Shown piece after piece: positions 17,842 to 26,579 of a stretch of DNA of 64,000 bases. The stretch is from positions 1-64,000 of the forward strand of contig WYAX01000012.1 in assembly GCA_011525625.1 (NCBI GenBank). The letters run 5' to 3'. How positions within the stretch are numbered: the first letter of the stretch is position 1; every line of letters begins with the position of its first letter. This stretch comes from Nitrospira defluvii (GTDB lineage: Bacteria > Nitrospirota > Nitrospiria > Nitrospirales > Nitrospiraceae). Made by a program: the position numbers and the translations under genes. A model generated the notes under the pieces. It saw nothing but the letters and a program-made list of their open reading frames with translations. It was not told the DNA's origin and did not search any database.

Positions 17842-18639
17842 ATGAAGCACTTACGTCAACTTGAAGACCAAAGCGTCTATATCCTTCGCGAAGCCTATAA
17901 ACATTTCAATCACCTCGCTATGCTCTGGTCGATGGGGAAGGATTCAACGGTGCTGCTGTGGCTGGCCCGCAAGGCCTTCTTCGGACACGTGCCGTTTCCC
18001 CTCTTGCACGTGGACACGAGTTATAAAATTCCGGCCATGATTGAATATCGCGACCGGATTGCTCGTGAGTGGCGACTCAATTTGGTGGTAGGGCAGAATA
18101 AGGAAGCACTGGCCGCCGGGATGAACCACACGCTGGGTCGGGACGTCTGCTGCACGGCGTTGAAGACCACGGCGATGAAAAATCTGGTCGAGGAAAAAGG
18201 CTATACCGGCATCATTCTCGGGGTGCGTGCAGATGAGGACAGTACCAGGGCCAAGGAGCGATACTTTTCGCCCCGCGACAAACACGGCGATTGGGACTTT
18301 CGCGATCAGCCGCCGGAATTGTGGGACCAGTTCAAGACGACCTTCCCGCCGGGGACACACATTCGCATCCACCCCCTGCTCGATTGGACCGAGATCAACA
18401 TCTGGGAATACATCCAGCACGAGAACATTCCCTTCATGGATCTTTATCTCGACAGGGGCGATGGCACGCGGTATCGCAGCCTGGGCTGCGCTCCCTGCAC
18501 CACCCCCATCAAGTCGACGGCGAAGACGGTGGACGAGATTATTATCGAGCTGCGCAAGAGCACTGTGGCAGAGCGGGCCGGTCGTGCGCAGGATGCAGGG
18601 CGGGGCATGGAGATGCTTCGTAAAAAGGGCTACATGTGA
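17842..18639 (+). CDS. cysD: Sulfate adenylyltransferase subunit 2
   Basis: The ATP-sulfurylase subunit that forms APS from ATP and sulfate. The 265-aa protein has [17 protein letters not shown] (PP-loop SxGKDS), [30 protein letters not shown] and [11 protein letters not shown], all typical of CysD. The true start is ATG at 17842; the open frame upstream of it overlaps the previous gene. The partner cysN follows after 82 bp. Confidence 0.96.
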   Translation: MKHLRQLEDQSVYILREAYKHFNHLAMLWSMGKDSTVLLWLARKAFFGHVPFPLLHVDTSYKIPAMIEYRDRIAREWRLNLVVGQNKEALAAGMNHTLGRDVCCTALKTTAMKNLVEEKGYTGIILGVRADEDSTRAKERYFSPRDKHGDWDFRDQPPELWDQFKTTFPPGTHIRIHPLLDWTEINIWEYIQHENIPFMDLYLDRGDGTRYRSLGCAPCTTPIKSTAKTVDEIIIELRKSTVAERAGRAQDAGRGMEMLRKKGYM

Positions 18640-18721
18640 GGCCGGCGCGAGACGCTCTCTTTGCCGGTACGGATTGGTGAGGACTATCCAGTAAACGAAG
18701 TTTTCTTGAACGAGAAACGCT

Positions 18722-20569
18722 ATGACACAGCATGATCAAGGTAAGCCGCAAGAGAGTCTGAACATCGTGATCGTGGGGCATGTCGACCACGGGAAATCCA
18801 CGTTAGTGGGCCGTCTTTATGCCGATACCGGCTCCTTGCCGGAAGGCAAGCTGGAAAAAGTGCAGGCCATCTGCCGGCAGCAGGGCAAGGAATTCGAATA
18901 TGCATTCCTGTTCGATGCGTTTCTGGAAGAGCAGGAGCAGGGCATTACGATCGACACCGCGCGCACGTTTTTCATTTGGAACGAACGGCAGTACATCATC
19001 ATCGACGCTCCGGGGCACAAGGAGTTCCTGAAAAACATGATTTCCGGCGCTGCTCGTGCCGAGGCGGCGCTGCTGTTGATCGATGCCGTGGAAGGTGTGC
19101 GCGAACAGTCCAAGAAGCACGGATATCTGCTGTCTCTGTTGGGGGTCACGCAGTTTGCGGTCGTCGTCAACAAAATGGATCTGGTGGGGTATCGACAGGA
19201 CGTGTTTGACGGGATCGAAAAGGAATACCGGGAGTTCCTCGGGCAGTTTCGGGCCGTGCCGCAACAGATGATCCCTGTCAGCGCCAAAATGGGCGACAAC
19301 ATTGCGGTGCGCAGCCGCCACATGAATTGGTATCAAGGTCCTACGGTGTTAGATACCCTCGCGCTCTTCAAGAAAGAGCAAGTGCGTTCCGAGCAGCCCC
19401 TCCGATTCCCCTTGCAGGATGTGTACAAGTTCGATGCACGACGGATTTTAGCAGGACGTATTACCGCAGGCCGCCTGAAAGTCGGCGATCATCTGGTCTT
19501 TTCACCATCCAATAAAACGGCGATTGTGCAATCGATCGAGGGATTCAATGTCGATCCGCCGACGAGTGAGGCCCAGGCCGGACAATCGGTCGGGATCACA
19601 CTCGACGAACAAATTTTTGTGGAGCGCGGCGAAATTGTCTCCCATCGGGATTCGGTCCCGCTGGTTTCGACCGCTATTCGGGTGAACTTGTTTTGGATGG
19701 GGCGGCGGCCGCTGGAAAAAGGGCGGAAATATACCTTGCGCTTGGCGACGCGAGAGGTCGCTTGTGAGGTAGCGACGATACACCGGATTATCGATACGGC
19801 CGACCTGGCCCAACTTCAGGAAAGCCAGTCGGTCGCCAAAAATCAGGTGGCCGAATTGACACTGCGGGTCAAGTCGCCGCTTGCATTCGACCTCTCGTCT
19901 TCCTTCGAGGCGACCGGTCGCTTCGTGCTGGTGGATGAATATGACATTTCCGGCGGCGGGATCATCACCGAACTGGTGCACGATGAACAGGAGGGGCTGC
20001 GCGAAGAAGCCCGACAACGGGAATATGCCTGGCTGACGGGAGATGTTCGTCCCGAAGATCGAGCCGTGCAGTATGGGCATCGAGCGGCCATCGTGTTGTT
20101 CACCGGCTCGGCCCAGACCGGCAAGACCTTCCTCGCGCGACGGGTCGAGGCCTTGCTGGTTGCCGACAGCCGGCACGCCTATCTGTTGGAGGGCGAAAAC
20201 CTTTTGCAGGGGCTCGATGCGGATTTGTCGGCCGCCGATCCCTCGTTCGCCTCGGAGCGGGTGCGTCGATACGGCGAGGTGGCTAGGCTGCTGATCGATA
20301 CGGGGCTCATCGTGGTGTCTACGAGCAAAACGTTCGGCATCAATTATCAACGCATGGCTGAGATGATACGAACCCTGGTTCAGCCGGCCCCAGTGATCGC
20401 GGTGCATATGAGTCGAGCCGGGGAGGAGCCGCCGCCGAATACGGATCTGCATTTTGCCGGGCCGCAGGACTTCGATGCGGCCGCTCGCCAGATTATTGAA
20501 GAGTTGAAGCGGCGGGGCGTGTTGATTCAGCCCTCCGGCACCAGGTCCTCCATTCAATATTCCATCTGA
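18722..20569 (+). CDS. cysN: Sulfate adenylyltransferase subunit 1 with degenerate APS-kinase domain
   Basis: The GTPase subunit of ATP sulfurylase (615 aa). The N-terminal 430 residues are a translational-GTPase fold: [22 protein letters not shown] and VVNKMDLV. Residues 455-615 align with the APS-kinase part of CysNC. The Walker A is kept as GSAQTGKT and the [15 protein letters not shown] stretch is clear. However, the DGDN motif has become LEGEN, and the FISPF motif and the usual C-terminal KGLYKKAR are missing. Since the neighbouring CysH is an APS reductase, PAPS is not needed for assimilation, which fits a decaying or repurposed kinase domain. Confidence 0.92.
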   Translation: MTQHDQGKPQESLNIVIVGHVDHGKSTLVGRLYADTGSLPEGKLEKVQAICRQQGKEFEYAFLFDAFLEEQEQGITIDTARTFFIWNERQYIIIDAPGHKEFLKNMISGAARAEAALLLIDAVEGVREQSKKHGYLLSLLGVTQFAVVVNKMDLVGYRQDVFDGIEKEYREFLGQFRAVPQQMIPVSAKMGDNIAVRSRHMNWYQGPTVLDTLALFKKEQVRSEQPLRFPLQDVYKFDARRILAGRITAGRLKVGDHLVFSPSNKTAIVQSIEGFNVDPPTSEAQAGQSVGITLDEQIFVERGEIVSHRDSVPLVSTAIRVNLFWMGRRPLEKGRKYTLRLATREVACEVATIHRIIDTADLAQLQESQSVAKNQVAELTLRVKSPLAFDLSSSFEATGRFVLVDEYDISGGGIITELVHDEQEGLREEARQREYAWLTGDVRPEDRAVQYGHRAAIVLFTGSAQTGKTFLARRVEALLVADSRHAYLLEGENLLQGLDADLSAADPSFASERVRRYGEVARLLIDTGLIVVSTSKTFGINYQRMAEMIRTLVQPAPVIAVHMSRAGEEPPPNTDLHFAGPQDFDAAARQIIEELKRRGVLIQPSGTRSSIQYSI

Positions 20570-20716
20570 GGGGATGGGCCCATACTCGGTCGGTTGGTTT
20601 TGGCGACCCTCACAGGATCAGTGCACGATCCACGGGCGGTTGGCTGCCCCAGGGCTGTTTGACTCCATTCAAATCCCTGTGGTAGCGTCCTTCATCAACA
20701 ATTTCGAGGGCTTCTC

Positions 20717-21643
20717 ATGACCATGGCTGCCGGTAAGGATCTCAAGTCGATCCTAACAAAACTGCAGTATTCCGACGACGCGAAAGTCGTGCAACAGATT
20801 ACCGCGCAGATGAAGCAGGTGCAGGCCCGTATGGCCGGCATCAAGCGGAAGCTTGTGGTGATGAGCGGGAAGGGCGGAGTCGGGAAGAGCATGACCACCG
20901 TGAATCTCGCGTTGGCATTCGCGCGGCAGGGAGCCAAGGTTGGATTGCTCGATGTGGACTTGAACGGTCCCTGTGTCCCGCGGATGATGGGTTTGCATGG
21001 CCAGTCGTTGACCATGAGCCCCGATGGAGCATTGCCGCCGGTCGGCCCGCTCGGGATCAAAGTCGCCTCGATGGATTTTTTCCTCGGCGATGCGTCGCCG
21101 GTCCGGTGGAAGGGCCCCATGGATCTGAGCCCCGTGTGGCTGGGATTGATGGAAATGAACGTGATCCGGGAGTTCCTCGCCGATGTGGCGTGGGGTGAAC
21201 TGGATTACCTTCTCGCTGACTTGCCTCCGGGGGCAGCCGCAGATAAACCGCCTGTGATCGCCGGATTCATTCCGGATCTGGCCGGGGCGATCGTCGTGAC
21301 GACACCGTCGGAGGTGGCGTCTGATGTCGTACAGAAATCAGTGACATACGCCAGGGACATGGGTATCCGGGTGTTAGGTATTGTGGAAAATATGAGCGAG
21401 TATCGGTGCCCGTCCTGTGGCGCTGAGAATGAACTGTTCGAGGGGAATACCGAGGCGATGTGCGAGGTGCTGGACTTACCGTTGCTGGGCCGTATTCCCT
21501 TCGATCGTACCCTCGCCAAGACGTTCGACAAGGGACAACCGCTTCTCGATCCTGACTACCCGACCATTCGGAAGTATCAGGACATTGTCGGGCGGATTCA
21601 AGCGTTACTGGATTATAAAAAAGTCCTGGCGGAAAAGCTGTAG
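20717..21643 (+). CDS. Mrp/ApbC-type P-loop ATPase, Fe-S cluster carrier family
   Basis: A 308-aa ParA-like ATPase with the deviant Walker A VMSGKGGVGKSMTT, the Mrp signature LDVDLNGPCVPRMMG, Walker B in YLLADLPPGA and the Mrp Cys pair in YRCPSCGAENELF. Mrp/ApbC/Nbp35 proteins bind and deliver Fe-S clusters. About 45 N-terminal residues (helical) precede the core; a second ATG lies at 20723. The next gene, 26 bp downstream, encodes a zinc-ribbon/PCP_red protein, suggesting joint function. Confidence 0.92.
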   Translation: MTMAAGKDLKSILTKLQYSDDAKVVQQITAQMKQVQARMAGIKRKLVVMSGKGGVGKSMTTVNLALAFARQGAKVGLLDVDLNGPCVPRMMGLHGQSLTMSPDGALPPVGPLGIKVASMDFFLGDASPVRWKGPMDLSPVWLGLMEMNVIREFLADVAWGELDYLLADLPPGAAADKPPVIAGFIPDLAGAIVVTTPSEVASDVVQKSVTYARDMGIRVLGIVENMSEYRCPSCGAENELFEGNTEAMCEVLDLPLLGRIPFDRTLAKTFDKGQPLLDPDYPTIRKYQDIVGRIQALLDYKKVLAEKL

Positions 21644-21669
21644 GCGCACCGACCTGGAAGGGGGATCCT

Positions 21670-22419
21670 ATGAAGTTCGTTTGCCTGAACTGCGAGACCT
21701 ACATGACGTTTCAGAAGGTCGAAAAACCCGGTGAGGGCTCACTCGGTGTGTTCTTCGGCTGTCCATCGTGCGACGCAAAGTTTTCCATGGTGACGAATCC
21801 CGGCGAGACGCAAATGGTTGCGTCCCTCGGCGTGAAGCTGGGAGGCCGAACAGAGACCGCGGAGCCGTTCGAGATGACGCGTGGAACCCTGAAGGATGAG
21901 GCGCAGGCCGGTGCAGGGCAGATGGCGGCCTACCTCAACGAGAAAATCCAGGGTGGTCAACCGGTGACGGCCAAACCAGCTGCGCCGGCGACGAGTGGAG
22001 AAAAGACCAGCGGGGGATGTCCGTTCTCGGCGATGGTCGCTGAAATGGGCCTGACCTCGGGCGGCAAGCCTCAGAATGGCGCCGGCGCGAGCGAATTTGC
22101 CTGGACCCCGGATGCCAAAGAAAAACTGGAGCGCCTCCCGTCCTTCGTGAAGCCAATGGTGCAAAGCAGCGTCGAGGCCTATGCGCGTAAACATGGATAT
22201 AAGTCGATCACGCTGCAAGTTATGGATGATTCCAAGAACGATTCCCCCAACGGGATCGCCTGGACGAAAGATGCCGAGCAGCGTATGGATAACATCCCTG
22301 ACTTCATCCGTCCGATGGCCAGACGAGAAATCGAACGGATTGCCAAGGAGCGGGGCTTGGCCGAGATCACCGCGCAAGTGATGGACGAGGCCAAGGAAAA
22401 GTTTATGAAATTTATGTAG
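21670..22419 (+). CDS. Zinc-ribbon protein with two PCP_red-type repeats
   Basis: A 249-aa protein. The N-terminus has a ribbon of Cys5-x2-Cys8 and Cys31-x2-Cys34. A low-complexity middle (about 75-140) contains GGCPFSAM. Two C-terminal repeats begin at Trp145 (WTPDAKEKLERLPSFVKPM) and Trp198 (WTKDAEQRMDNIPDFIRPM). The repeat matches the small domain found at the end of the light-independent protochlorophyllide reductase B subunit (PCP_red). No chlorophyll genes are near. It follows the Mrp ATPase and may be a partner in metal-cofactor handling; this is inference. A paralogue with four repeats lies at 36841. Confidence 0.8.
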   Translation: MKFVCLNCETYMTFQKVEKPGEGSLGVFFGCPSCDAKFSMVTNPGETQMVASLGVKLGGRTETAEPFEMTRGTLKDEAQAGAGQMAAYLNEKIQGGQPVTAKPAAPATSGEKTSGGCPFSAMVAEMGLTSGGKPQNGAGASEFAWTPDAKEKLERLPSFVKPMVQSSVEAYARKHGYKSITLQVMDDSKNDSPNGIAWTKDAEQRMDNIPDFIRPMARREIERIAKERGLAEITAQVMDEAKEKFMKFM

Positions 22420-22447
22420 TGGGCGTGCATGCCTGAGCTGAGTTTGT

Positions 22448-22473
22448 GGCCCATCCGGCTTGCCGGATGGGCC
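22448..22473. terminator. Perfect 11-bp hairpin after the PCP_red gene
   Basis: GGCCCATCCGG (22448-22458) and CCGGATGGGCC (22463-22473) enclose a CTTG loop, 28 bp after the stop of the preceding gene. No T-run follows, so termination may be imperfect. Its position argues that the next gene does not start at the ATG 22429. Confidence 0.5.
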
Positions 22474-22527
22474 GTTCGATGCCTGCCGAATCGTTTTCAT
22501 TCACCCAGACAGTGCTTGAATGCTCTG

Positions 22528-23277
22528 ATGCCAGCGGTCCCGCTCCTGGCGCTGCTTTGTCTCGTGCTCTCCATCGTGGCCACCTCTCATTCCATGGCCC
22601 AGTCTGCCGATCATAGCCAGACCCATGCGCTCGACGGGCAGGCGCACCACCATAGTCATGCTTCCGCCGGGGAGGTTCAATGGGAAGGATCTCGCCAAGG
22701 CATTGCCTATTCTGAGTTTAATCACCATCTGGCCGGAGTCTTTCTGTTGCTGATCGGCCTTGGCGAAGTGCGACAGGCGCTCGGTTGGACGTCCATGGCC
22801 TGGACACGAGCCTTGCTGCCTGGTGCGTTGACCGTCGCGGGAATCTTTCTTCTCATCTGGAGCGATCATGACGCATGGCCCGTCGGATCGATGACGTTTG
22901 CTCAAACATTCGGTGGGCATGATCCGGAAGTGCTCCAGCACAAAATATACGGCATCCTGGCACTGACCGTTGGCTTAGTGGAATGGTTGCGGCGCGTCGG
23001 TTGGTCGGACCGTGCTGTGTGGGCAGCGCCCCTGCCGCTGTTCGCCATTGTGGGGGGACTGATGTTGTTCGAGCATTCGCATGGGGAGCATCCCGCCGCA
23101 CGGAAAATCGTGCTGCACCATATCATGATGGGGACGATGGCGATCACGGCCGGCTCGTCAAAGTTGATCTCCGGCTGGCGATCTCGACAGCTCCTCGTCG
23201 CCCGATCGCATTGGGACCTTCTGTGGGCGACCCTCGTCGTCGCCATCGGGTTGCAGTTGCTGATCTACTCTGAGTAG
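22528..23277 (+). CDS. His-rich multi-pass membrane protein of unknown function
   Basis: About 249 aa from ATG 22528; an ATG at 22429 lies in front of a perfect hairpin and is less likely. A signal-peptide-like helix (PLLALLCLVLSIVATS) is followed by a His-rich loop (residues about 30-45, including HHHSH) and about five further membrane segments. Conserved-looking histidines sit at helix ends: FNHHLAG, WSDHDAW, LQHKIYG, FEHSHGEHPA and LHHIMMG. This suggests metal (possibly copper) handling in the periplasm or membrane. No family was recognised. Probably not part of the mrp operon because of the hairpin. Confidence 0.7.
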   Translation: MPAVPLLALLCLVLSIVATSHSMAQSADHSQTHALDGQAHHHSHASAGEVQWEGSRQGIAYSEFNHHLAGVFLLLIGLGEVRQALGWTSMAWTRALLPGALTVAGIFLLIWSDHDAWPVGSMTFAQTFGGHDPEVLQHKIYGILALTVGLVEWLRRVGWSDRAVWAAPLPLFAIVGGLMLFEHSHGEHPAARKIVLHHIMMGTMAITAGSSKLISGWRSRQLLVARSHWDLLWATLVVAIGLQLLIYSE

Positions 23278-23319
23278 AGACGTGTCGCGGAATGAGCCTT
23301 GTAGGGCATGCTGCGTGCG

Positions 23320-23348
23320 TTGACACCCCTGTCAGGACTATGTTAGCT
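23320..23348 (+). promoter_or_regulatory. Possible promoter of yebC
   Basis: TTGACA at 23320-23325, 17-bp spacer, TTAGCT at 23343-23348. The -35 is perfect, the -10 is poor. It lies about 80 bp before the yebC start. Confidence 0.35.
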
Positions 23349-23426
23349 GTACAATTTTGATCCCATTGTGCATGGATAAAGGGATCCGCAGACACACCCT
23401 ATTCACCTGGGTCAAGAGGAGTCGTC

Positions 23427-24182
23427 ATGGGTGGCCACAGCCATTGGGCAACAATCAAGCGGCATAAGTCGGCAGTGGATGCCAAGCGGGGGAAGATTTT
23501 CACCCGTATCATCCGTGAATTGACCATTGCAGCACGGTCGGGCGGTGATCCTGACGGCAATCCGCGGCTGCGCCTGGCCATCGCCAAGGCCAAAGAAGCC
23601 AACATGCCCGGCGATACGATGAAGAAGGCCATTCAGCGAGGGACCGGAGAACTTCCCGGCGTGACGTACGAGGAGTTTACTTTGGAAGGATACGGTCCTG
23701 GCGGAACGGCCGTGCTGATGGAAATTACTTCGGACAATCGAAATCGCACGGTGGCGGAGATTCGGAGTCTGTTGACTAAGAACGGCGGCAACATGGCGGA
23801 GGCGGGTGCCGTTTCTTGGCAGTTCCACAAAAAAGGTGTCTTGGTCGTCGAAAAAGGCAAAGTCGAAGAAGATGCGCTCCTCACCATTGCGTTGGAGGCG
23901 GGCGCGGAAGATGTGAAGGGCGGCGACAAGGCGTTTGAAGTGTTGACCAGTCCGCAAGACTTTGAGGCCGTCAAAAAGGCTCTTGCCGACGCGAAGATTG
24001 ACTATACGCTTGCCGAATTGAACTTCATTCCTCAGAATACGATTGCCTTGGAAGAGAAAGCGGCGGAACAGATGTTGAAGCTGATGGAAATCCTGGACGA
24101 ACACGATGACGTCCAAAAGGTGCATGCCAACTTCGACATTTCCGATGAGATGATGGAGAAGGTGGCCGCTGCCACCGCGTAA
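23427..24182 (+). CDS. yebC: YebC/PmpR-family regulatory protein
   Basis: A 251-aa YebC/TACO1 family member, starting MGGHSHWATIKRHKSAVDAKRGK as in the family (partial quote of the conserved start). It contains DGNPRLRLAIAKAKEANMP, GGNMAEAGAVSWQF and ends with the EDVQKVHANFD-like DDVQKVHANFDI. Family members have been described as DNA-binding regulators and, more recently, as factors that help ribosomes on proline stretches. A ribosome site (agagga) precedes the ATG. It leads the ruvA and ruvB genes, but ruvC is missing between. Confidence 0.94.
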   Translation: MGGHSHWATIKRHKSAVDAKRGKIFTRIIRELTIAARSGGDPDGNPRLRLAIAKAKEANMPGDTMKKAIQRGTGELPGVTYEEFTLEGYGPGGTAVLMEITSDNRNRTVAEIRSLLTKNGGNMAEAGAVSWQFHKKGVLVVEKGKVEEDALLTIALEAGAEDVKGGDKAFEVLTSPQDFEAVKKALADAKIDYTLAELNFIPQNTIALEEKAAEQMLKLMEILDEHDDVQKVHANFDISDEMMEKVAAATA

Positions 24183-24263
24183 TTCGCAAGTGACGACGTT
24201 CAGTATGGATGCGACTGCAGTCCGTTCACCAGGTACTCCGCACCGCACCAGACCACGATCCAC

Positions 24264-24872
24264 ATGATCGCCTTACTGACGGGCTACTTGGCCTTCAAGG
24301 CGCCTTCGCACGTGACGCTCGATGTTCACGGCGTGGGCTACGAAGTCCTGATTCCCCTCAGCACCTACTATTCCCTGCCCAATCAGCATGAGCCCGTCAC
24401 GCTCAGCATCCACACTCATGTGCGGGAAGATGCGATTCAGCTCTACGGGTTTCTCACGGGAACTGAGAAAGAGGCCTTTCTTCTTCTGACAGGTATTTCC
24501 GGCATCGGACCGAAGTTGGGGTTGAGCGTCCTGTCGACGCTGTCCGTCAAGGACTTGTTCTCTGCCATTCAAGTCGGCGATACCGAAAAGCTTGCAACGG
24601 TGTCTGGGATAGGCAAAAAATCCGCCGCCAGGATTGCCTTGGAACTCAAAGATAAGGTGGCGAAGCTCCATCCGGTGGGCGCACCAGGCGGGGCCGACAA
24701 CGGGCGGCCCGTGAGTCCTCTGTATGACGATGCCATGTCGGCTCTCGTGAATCTCGGGTATCGGCAACCGGATGTGAAAGAGGCGCTGAAGCGGGTCGAA
24801 AAGTCCGGCGCGATGGCGCGGGGACTGGAGCAGGTAATTCGAGAGGCACTCAAAGACCTGGCTAAGGGGTGA
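24264..24872 (+). CDS. ruvA: Holliday junction DNA helicase subunit RuvA
   Basis: Binds four-way junctions and loads RuvB. The 202-aa protein starts MIALLTGYLAFK, has two helix-hairpin-helix motifs (TGISGIGPKLGLSVLSTL and TVSGIGKKSAARIALEL) and the C-terminal RuvB-binding domain III (SALVNLGYRQPDVKEALK). Length is standard. It starts 81 bp after yebC, where ruvC is found in many bacteria. Its stop is followed after 3 bp by a small exported-protein gene instead of ruvB. Confidence 0.96.
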   Translation: MIALLTGYLAFKAPSHVTLDVHGVGYEVLIPLSTYYSLPNQHEPVTLSIHTHVREDAIQLYGFLTGTEKEAFLLLTGISGIGPKLGLSVLSTLSVKDLFSAIQVGDTEKLATVSGIGKKSAARIALELKDKVAKLHPVGAPGGADNGRPVSPLYDDAMSALVNLGYRQPDVKEALKRVEKSGAMARGLEQVIREALKDLAKG

Positions 24873-24875
24873 CGC

Positions 24876-25373
24876 ATGCTGACAGAGGGCCTGCAATCGA
24901 CGTTGGAGCAATGGGGCATCAGGGGGACGCTCGCGCTGCTGCTGCTGTCTGCCGGTCTAGCAGGATCGAACGCGGTAGCTGAGAGCATGGACGATGTGAA
25001 GAGCATTCGCAAGACATGCGGGGCCTGCCCTGAAGGGTATGCTACGACTGGGCGCACCACTGCTCCGGAGCTCTGCAAGGACGGTGATCCGGTCTTGGTG
25101 CAGTGCGTGCCCTTAGGGGCGAACATGCTGGCGGTGTGCGGGCCTTGCCCGGACGGCTATGCTGAAATCGGCCGATCGAATGTGCCTTCCAGGTGCGGAT
25201 CCGTCGACGGCGGACTCGTCTCGCAGTGCCAGTCGCAACAGATGGGAACGAGCCTACCCGATCCGACGCAAGGCGGCGTCCGATGCCCGCCGGATTGCGG
25301 AAGCCCAGCTGCGCCAGGCCAGGGTGCCTCTCCGCCGCCCCCTAAATTCAGACCGTCACCGGAGCCTCGGTAG
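24876..25373 (+). CDS. Exported Cys-rich protein with two 40-residue repeats, between ruvA and ruvB
   Basis: A 165-aa protein with an N-terminal hydrophobic segment (GTLALLLLSAGLAGS) ending in an AVA/ES-type cleavage site near 35. Two repeats of exactly 40 residues follow: Cys48, 51, 67, 77 and Cys88, 91, 107, 117. Both share CGxCPxGYxxxGR and the spacing 3-16-10. The tail is Pro/Gly-rich with CPPDC. The even cysteines suggest disulfides or a metal site in the periplasm. A ribosome site overlaps the ruvA stop and the ruvB ATG lies 30 bp downstream. No family was recognised. Confidence 0.72.
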   Translation: MLTEGLQSTLEQWGIRGTLALLLLSAGLAGSNAVAESMDDVKSIRKTCGACPEGYATTGRTTAPELCKDGDPVLVQCVPLGANMLAVCGPCPDGYAEIGRSNVPSRCGSVDGGLVSQCQSQQMGTSLPDPTQGGVRCPPDCGSPAAPGQGASPPPPKFRPSPEPR

Positions 25374-25403
25374 CCGAACCATCCGCTGGAGCTATACTGT
25401 CCA

Positions 25404-26441
25404 ATGACCGAGCGCACGGTGAGCAACCAACTGACCGACGATGAGCGCGGCCTCGAAGCGGCACTGCGTCCACAGAGCCTGCAAGAGTACGTCGGGCAGC
25501 CACGAATGAAAGAGTCCCTGGAGATTTGTATCGAAGCCGCCAAGCGACGGGGCGAAGCGTTGGATCATGCCATTTTTTACGGCCCGCCCGGATTGGGCAA
25601 GACCACGATCGCGCACATCATCGCCCGTGAGATGGGCTCGGCCATTCGCTCGACCTCCGGCCTGGTGCTGAGTCATGCCGGCGACCTTGCCGCGATCTTG
25701 ACCAATTTGCAGGAACGGGATGTACTGTTCATCGATGAAATTCACCGACTGCCGGCTTCGGTGGAGGAAGCCCTCTATCCGGCGATGGAAGACTATCAGC
25801 TGGATCTGGTCATCGGACAGGGTGCCTCAACCAGGACCGTGAAGTTGGAATTGCCACGGTTTACGCTGGTCGGCGCCACCACGAGGGCTGGGGCCTTGAC
25901 CTCACCGCTCAGGGACCGGTTCGGCTTGGTCCATCGCCTGGAATTTTATTCCCCCGAGGAGTTGACCTCCATTGTGACACGCTCCGCCGGATTGCTCCAC
26001 ATCCCGATCGACCAGGCCGGTGCGTCGGAAATCGCCCGCAGGGCTCGCGGTACCCCGCGCATCGTCAATCGGCTGATCAAGCGAATTCGAGACTATGCGG
26101 AGATCAAAGCGCAGGGGCGGATCACCAGGTCGGTGGCGCAGGAGGCGTTGGCGTGGTTGGCGGTCGATGCGGCCGGGCTGGATGAGATGGACCGGCGTAT
26201 CGTGCTTACCGTCATCGAGAAGTTCAACGGCGGCCCTGTGGGGGGCGACTCCCTGGCGGCTGCCGTGCAGGAGGACAAGGGGACACTCGAGGATGTCTAC
26301 GAGCCCTATCTGATCCAGGCCGGTTTCCTGGAGCGGACCGGCCGCGGTCGTCAGGCGACCAGGCTGGCGTTTGATCACTTCAAGAAACAAAAAGATCTCC
26401 TCTCGTTCTCCGGCGGAACCGACGCCGTCACAACTCCTTGA
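25404..26441 (+). CDS. ruvB: Holliday junction DNA helicase subunit RuvB
   Basis: AAA+ motor that drives branch migration with RuvA. The 345-aa protein has Walker [13 protein letters not shown], Walker [10 protein letters not shown], sensor 1 GATTRAG, the arginine finger region LRDRFG and the C-terminal winged helix ([20 protein letters not shown] in part). The ATG at 25404 has no clear ribosome site; TATACT lies at 25393-25398, so a very short or absent leader from an internal promoter is possible, although no -35 fits. Confidence 0.97.
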   Translation: MTERTVSNQLTDDERGLEAALRPQSLQEYVGQPRMKESLEICIEAAKRRGEALDHAIFYGPPGLGKTTIAHIIAREMGSAIRSTSGLVLSHAGDLAAILTNLQERDVLFIDEIHRLPASVEEALYPAMEDYQLDLVIGQGASTRTVKLELPRFTLVGATTRAGALTSPLRDRFGLVHRLEFYSPEELTSIVTRSAGLLHIPIDQAGASEIARRARGTPRIVNRLIKRIRDYAEIKAQGRITRSVAQEALAWLAVDAAGLDEMDRRIVLTVIEKFNGGPVGGDSLAAAVQEDKGTLEDVYEPYLIQAGFLERTGRGRQATRLAFDHFKKQKDLLSFSGGTDAVTTP

Positions 26442-26579
26442 ATCCTCGCACCTATCCTTGCAATGCCCTTGCAGGCTCCTGTAGGATACCCACTTGCCTA
26501 GACGCATGTCTCGGCGTGGACTCGTATCGCGGCGTCGCCTTCTCGAAGGCACGCATCGCGAGGAGGGAATCCCCCCGTC

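Noticed and set aside
19502-20557. 351-codon minus-strand frame over cysN
   Set aside because: Antisense shadow without recognisable domains.
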